Assembly (NCBI GenBank): GCA_002358965.1
Contig: DEPW01000102.1
Span: 1 to 17,229 of the forward strand
Source of the DNA: Bacteroidales bacterium UBA3382
Lineage (GTDB): Bacteria > Bacteroidota > Bacteroidia > Bacteroidales > UBA932
Direction of reading: 5' to 3'
DNA: 17,229 nucleotides
Part shown: positions 15,125 to 17,229 of the stretch, piece after piece
Numbering within the stretch: the first letter of the stretch is position 1
Layout of the letters: every line of letters starts with the position of its first letter
Position numbers and translations under genes: made by a program
Notes under the pieces: generated by a model
What the model saw: the letters and a program-made list of their open reading frames with translations, nothing else
Database searches by the model: none
Told to the model about the DNA's origin: nothing

Positions 15125-16834
15125 ATGGATACCCTACACAAATCTCTCCGACGCATCTTCAGGGCAGTGGCAATCTTGTCGGCTGCGCTGCCGGCGCTTT
15201 CCTGCGTACAGGACAAAGGACTTCCGCCCGTCATCGGTCTCGATGAGAGCATATACACCGTAAAAGTGGGAAAATTACTTGTCATAGACCCTTCCGTGGA
15301 AAACGGCGACGGAGCGGAATACGAATGGCGCTCCGGCGACGAGGTGCTTTCCACCGATGCCGTTTTCAGGCATGTGTTCGCCGACCCGGGCAGCATTTAT
15401 GTCATGCTTACGGTGTCGAACGATGCCGGAAGCGATTCGGAAGAGTTCAGGATCGATGTGGCAGGATTGCTTGTTCCTGTCATATCGTTGAATGTCCCGG
15501 AAGGCGGATATGATATTCCCCAAGGCGGTGAACTCGAAATCATTCCGGTCGTTAAGAACGGCGGGGATGCCTCGTTTTCGTGGATGATAGACGGAAACGA
15601 AGTCTCCGACGGAAAGAGTTACACTTTTGTGGGCGAACAGTTGGGCAGTTACTCCATGTCGCTTACTGTCAGCAACGAAGACGGATCAGACAGCATACAG
15701 TTTACTGTGAATGTGCTCGACCCGTCGGAAATTCCTTTCGAATGGGCTTTCGAGAGTGATGTCTACAATGTCGCCGTAGGAAGGAGCATCAGGCTCAGGC
15801 CATACGGAATCAGGAACGGTGAAGGGGCGGTATACACCTGGAAGATAGACGGTCGCGAAGTGCAGTCTTCGGAAGAGCCCCAATATGTCTTCGCTGCCTC
15901 CGGTCAAGGCATGTACGAAGCCGTGGTCACTATGTCCAATGCCTATGCGACGGTAAGCAAATCCCTTACAATCAATGTATGCCCTCCTGAAGGCACATAC
16001 AAAAGGCCTGCTACGGGAAATCCGCAGTGGAACAAGGTCTACGGATATGTCCCGGCTCCCGGGCAATTCATCAACGAAGGCTATTCGGCGACCACTATGG
16101 AAGAGGCGGCTGCTTATGCGGAAGGAAGGATGAGGGCCGGACAATATGTGTCTCTCGGCGGTTTTGGCGGCTACTTGATCCTCGGGTTCGACCATAGTGT
16201 GGAAAATTCGGGAGGATACGATTTCACGCTTACGGGCAACTCCTACAAAGGCTCTTCCGAGCCTGGCATCGTGTGGGTGATGCAGGATGAAAACGGGGAC
16301 GGTCTTCCGAACGATACATGGTACGAGCTCAAGGGCAGCGAATACGGAAAGCCGGAAACATTGTGCGATTACGAGGTGACATATTACAGGCCGTCTGCTC
16401 CCGGGATGCCGGTACAGTGGACCGATAATCTCGGAAACGCCGGAGTGATCGATTACATATCCGGAGTGCATACCCAGGAATATTACTATCCATCTTGGAT
16501 AAAGGAGGATTCATACACTTTGACCGGGACATGCCTCGCTTCCAATACCGAGCAGTCAGGGCCTAACTATTGGGTGAACCATGAATACGAATGGGGATAT
16601 GCCGACAATTTCAGTCCGATCGACCGGGAGGGGCTTGACGGAACGGACGGGGCAGGGACATCTCCGGTCAACCGTTTCAGAATCAGCGATGCTGTAACTT
16701 TCGACGGCCAGCCTGCCGGGCTGGCATATATCGACTTCATAAAGGTATGCACGGGCGTGAACTTCCGGGCCGGATGGATAGGCGAGGTTTCGACGGAAAT
16801 ATGCGGTGCGGCTGAAATTTCAGTCAAACACTGA
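15125..16834 (+). CDS. PKD-repeat surface lipoprotein, BtuH-like
   Basis: The 569-residue product has a lipoprotein signal ending at Cys27 (ALSC). Three PKD/Ig-like repeats follow at about 33-112, 118-197 and 205-285. Each has a Trp strand (YEWRSGDEV, FSWMIDGNEV, YTWKIDGREV) and ends in a strand such as LTVSND, LTVSNE or VTMSNA. A C-terminal domain of about 280 residues starts near GTYKRPATGNPQWNKVYGYV and is rich in aromatic residues and Gly (GGFGGYLILGFDHSV). The layout and place after btuB-btuG resemble the cobalamin-binding protein BtuH of gut Bacteroidetes. I am confident of the lipoprotein and PKD parts, less so of BtuH. It starts 16 bases after the previous stop, in the same operon, under riboswitch control. 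Confidence 0.82.
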   Translation: MDTLHKSLRRIFRAVAILSAALPALSCVQDKGLPPVIGLDESIYTVKVGKLLVIDPSVENGDGAEYEWRSGDEVLSTDAVFRHVFADPGSIYVMLTVSNDAGSDSEEFRIDVAGLLVPVISLNVPEGGYDIPQGGELEIIPVVKNGGDASFSWMIDGNEVSDGKSYTFVGEQLGSYSMSLTVSNEDGSDSIQFTVNVLDPSEIPFEWAFESDVYNVAVGRSIRLRPYGIRNGEGAVYTWKIDGREVQSSEEPQYVFAASGQGMYEAVVTMSNAYATVSKSLTINVCPPEGTYKRPATGNPQWNKVYGYVPAPGQFINEGYSATTMEEAAAYAEGRMRAGQYVSLGGFGGYLILGFDHSVENSGGYDFTLTGNSYKGSSEPGIVWVMQDENGDGLPNDTWYELKGSEYGKPETLCDYEVTYYRPSAPGMPVQWTDNLGNAGVIDYISGVHTQEYYYPSWIKEDSYTLTGTCLASNTEQSGPNYWVNHEYEWGYADNFSPIDREGLDGTDGAGTSPVNRFRISDAVTFDGQPAGLAYIDFIKVCTGVNFRAGWIGEVSTEICGAAEISVKH

Positions 16835-16893
16835 CTGAGCGGAGCGAACATGCCGGCAGGCCTTGCAGTGCGCTGCGGAAAGGGGGGGGTGAA

Positions 16894-16917
16894 GTGCGCG
16901 GCGCCACCACCGCGCAC
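16894..16917. repeat. GC-rich hairpin after the B12 operon
   Basis: GTGCGCGG (16894-16901) and CCGCGCAC (16910-16917) are perfect inverted copies around an 8-base loop. No T-run follows, so it is not a standard intrinsic terminator, though it could block decay or end transcription with help. Confidence 0.6.
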
Positions 16918-16950
16918 ACGGATGTGCCTTGTACTGCACGGATGTGCCTT
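16917..16950. repeat. 14-base direct repeat, period 20
   Basis: CACGGATGTGCCTT occurs at 16917-16930 and again at 16937-16950, with six bases between. Function unknown. Confidence 0.75.
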
Positions 16951-17090
16951 TAGCCCCCAGGGCCAGCCGTCGTACTTGCCTCCCCGGCGAAAGCACGCTT
17001 GCCCCGTTCGAACCGAATCAAAACCGAACCCTCTGCCATTTATGTGCGTGACTAACCAGCTGATTGTCAATGTATTGTTTGAAAATCGAC

Positions 17091-17126
17091 ATGGCTCAGG
17101 GTAGGAAAAATGGCACCCTGAGCCAT
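17091..17126. repeat. 12-base perfect inverted repeat
   Basis: ATGGCTCAGGGT (17091-17102) and ACCCTGAGCCAT (17115-17126) are exact inverse copies around a 12-base loop. It would make a strong hairpin. The following CTTGATATTTT is only weakly T-rich, so it may be an imperfect terminator or part of a dispersed repeat. Confidence 0.7.
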
Positions 17127-17229
17127 CTTGATATTTTAGCAATCAACTGATTATCAGTCCCTTCGCAGAAGCGCCGTATGGCAGAGAGTTCGGTTTCTGA
17201 CGGAATCCGCCTTCCTGATGCATCCGTGC

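Larger units (their letters stand above)
16835..17229. other. Intergenic region with short repeats, no supported gene
   Basis: I see no convincing gene here. The stretch holds a run of eight G (16882-16889), a hairpin, a 14-base direct repeat and a 12-base inverted repeat. A minus-strand frame from the right edge stays open to a stop at 17143-17145 (29 codons, ending AKGLIIS). It could be the tail of a gene outside the window, or nothing. Confidence 0.6.

Noticed and set aside
17091..17137. Inverted repeat as a standard intrinsic terminator
   Set aside because: The stem is strong, but the following bases CTTGATATTTT are not a proper T-run, and it lies more than 250 bases after the last gene.
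16567..17142. 191-codon minus-strand frame at the right end
   Set aside because: Its second half is antisense to the PKD lipoprotein and the first half reads through hairpins and a poly-G run; no domain is seen.

Overview
The window looks like a chromosomal segment of a gut-type Bacteroidota, most likely order Bacteroidales. The evidence is a Bacteroidetes-style type II-C CRISPR repeat and long Cas9, promoters of the TTTG / TAnnTTTG type, surface lipoproteins, an S1 sulfatase with an anaerobic sulfatase maturase, and a cobalamin-riboswitch operon of BtuB, BtuG and BtuH type. I cannot name a genus.

Bases 1-6446 hold a complete-looking type II-C CRISPR-Cas locus. The left edge cuts into an array with five full 48-base repeats and a partial sixth, read rightward. 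A bidirectional hairpin terminator separates it from a leftward cas9-cas1-cas2 operon, so array and operon converge. Divergent from cas9 lies a recognisable tracrRNA gene with its own promoter, a 20-base anti-repeat and a terminator. By eye this part is poorer in G+C than the rest.

Bases 6561-9261 hold a divergent pair: a lipoprotein sulfatase of the serine type (SAPSR) and a radical SAM anaerobic sulfatase maturase, the enzyme class that converts that serine to formylglycine. The maturase gene overlaps tail to tail with a leftward cluster at 9248-11442: cation diffusion facilitator, CD225-like membrane protein, DUF2752 membrane protein and 5-formyltetrahydrofolate cyclo-ligase.

Bases 11467-16834 form a vitamin B12 capture operon: promoter, cobalamin riboswitch, BtuB-like TonB-dependent receptor, BtuG-like beta-propeller lipoprotein and a PKD-repeat lipoprotein resembling BtuH. 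The last 395 bases hold no gene I can support, only short repeats and hairpins.

The most notable signals are regulatory. Every CRISPR repeat contains a Bacteroidetes promoter-like pair (TTG-N20-TACCTTTG) that would start a transcript just before each spacer. The tracrRNA has the same promoter type (TTTG-N19-TAATTTTG) ending exactly at the anti-repeat. The cas9 and tracrRNA -7 elements sit in a 13-base perfect inverted repeat. Three other genes have TAnnTTTG elements only 4-6 bases before their start codons, which suggests leaderless or nearly leaderless mRNAs.
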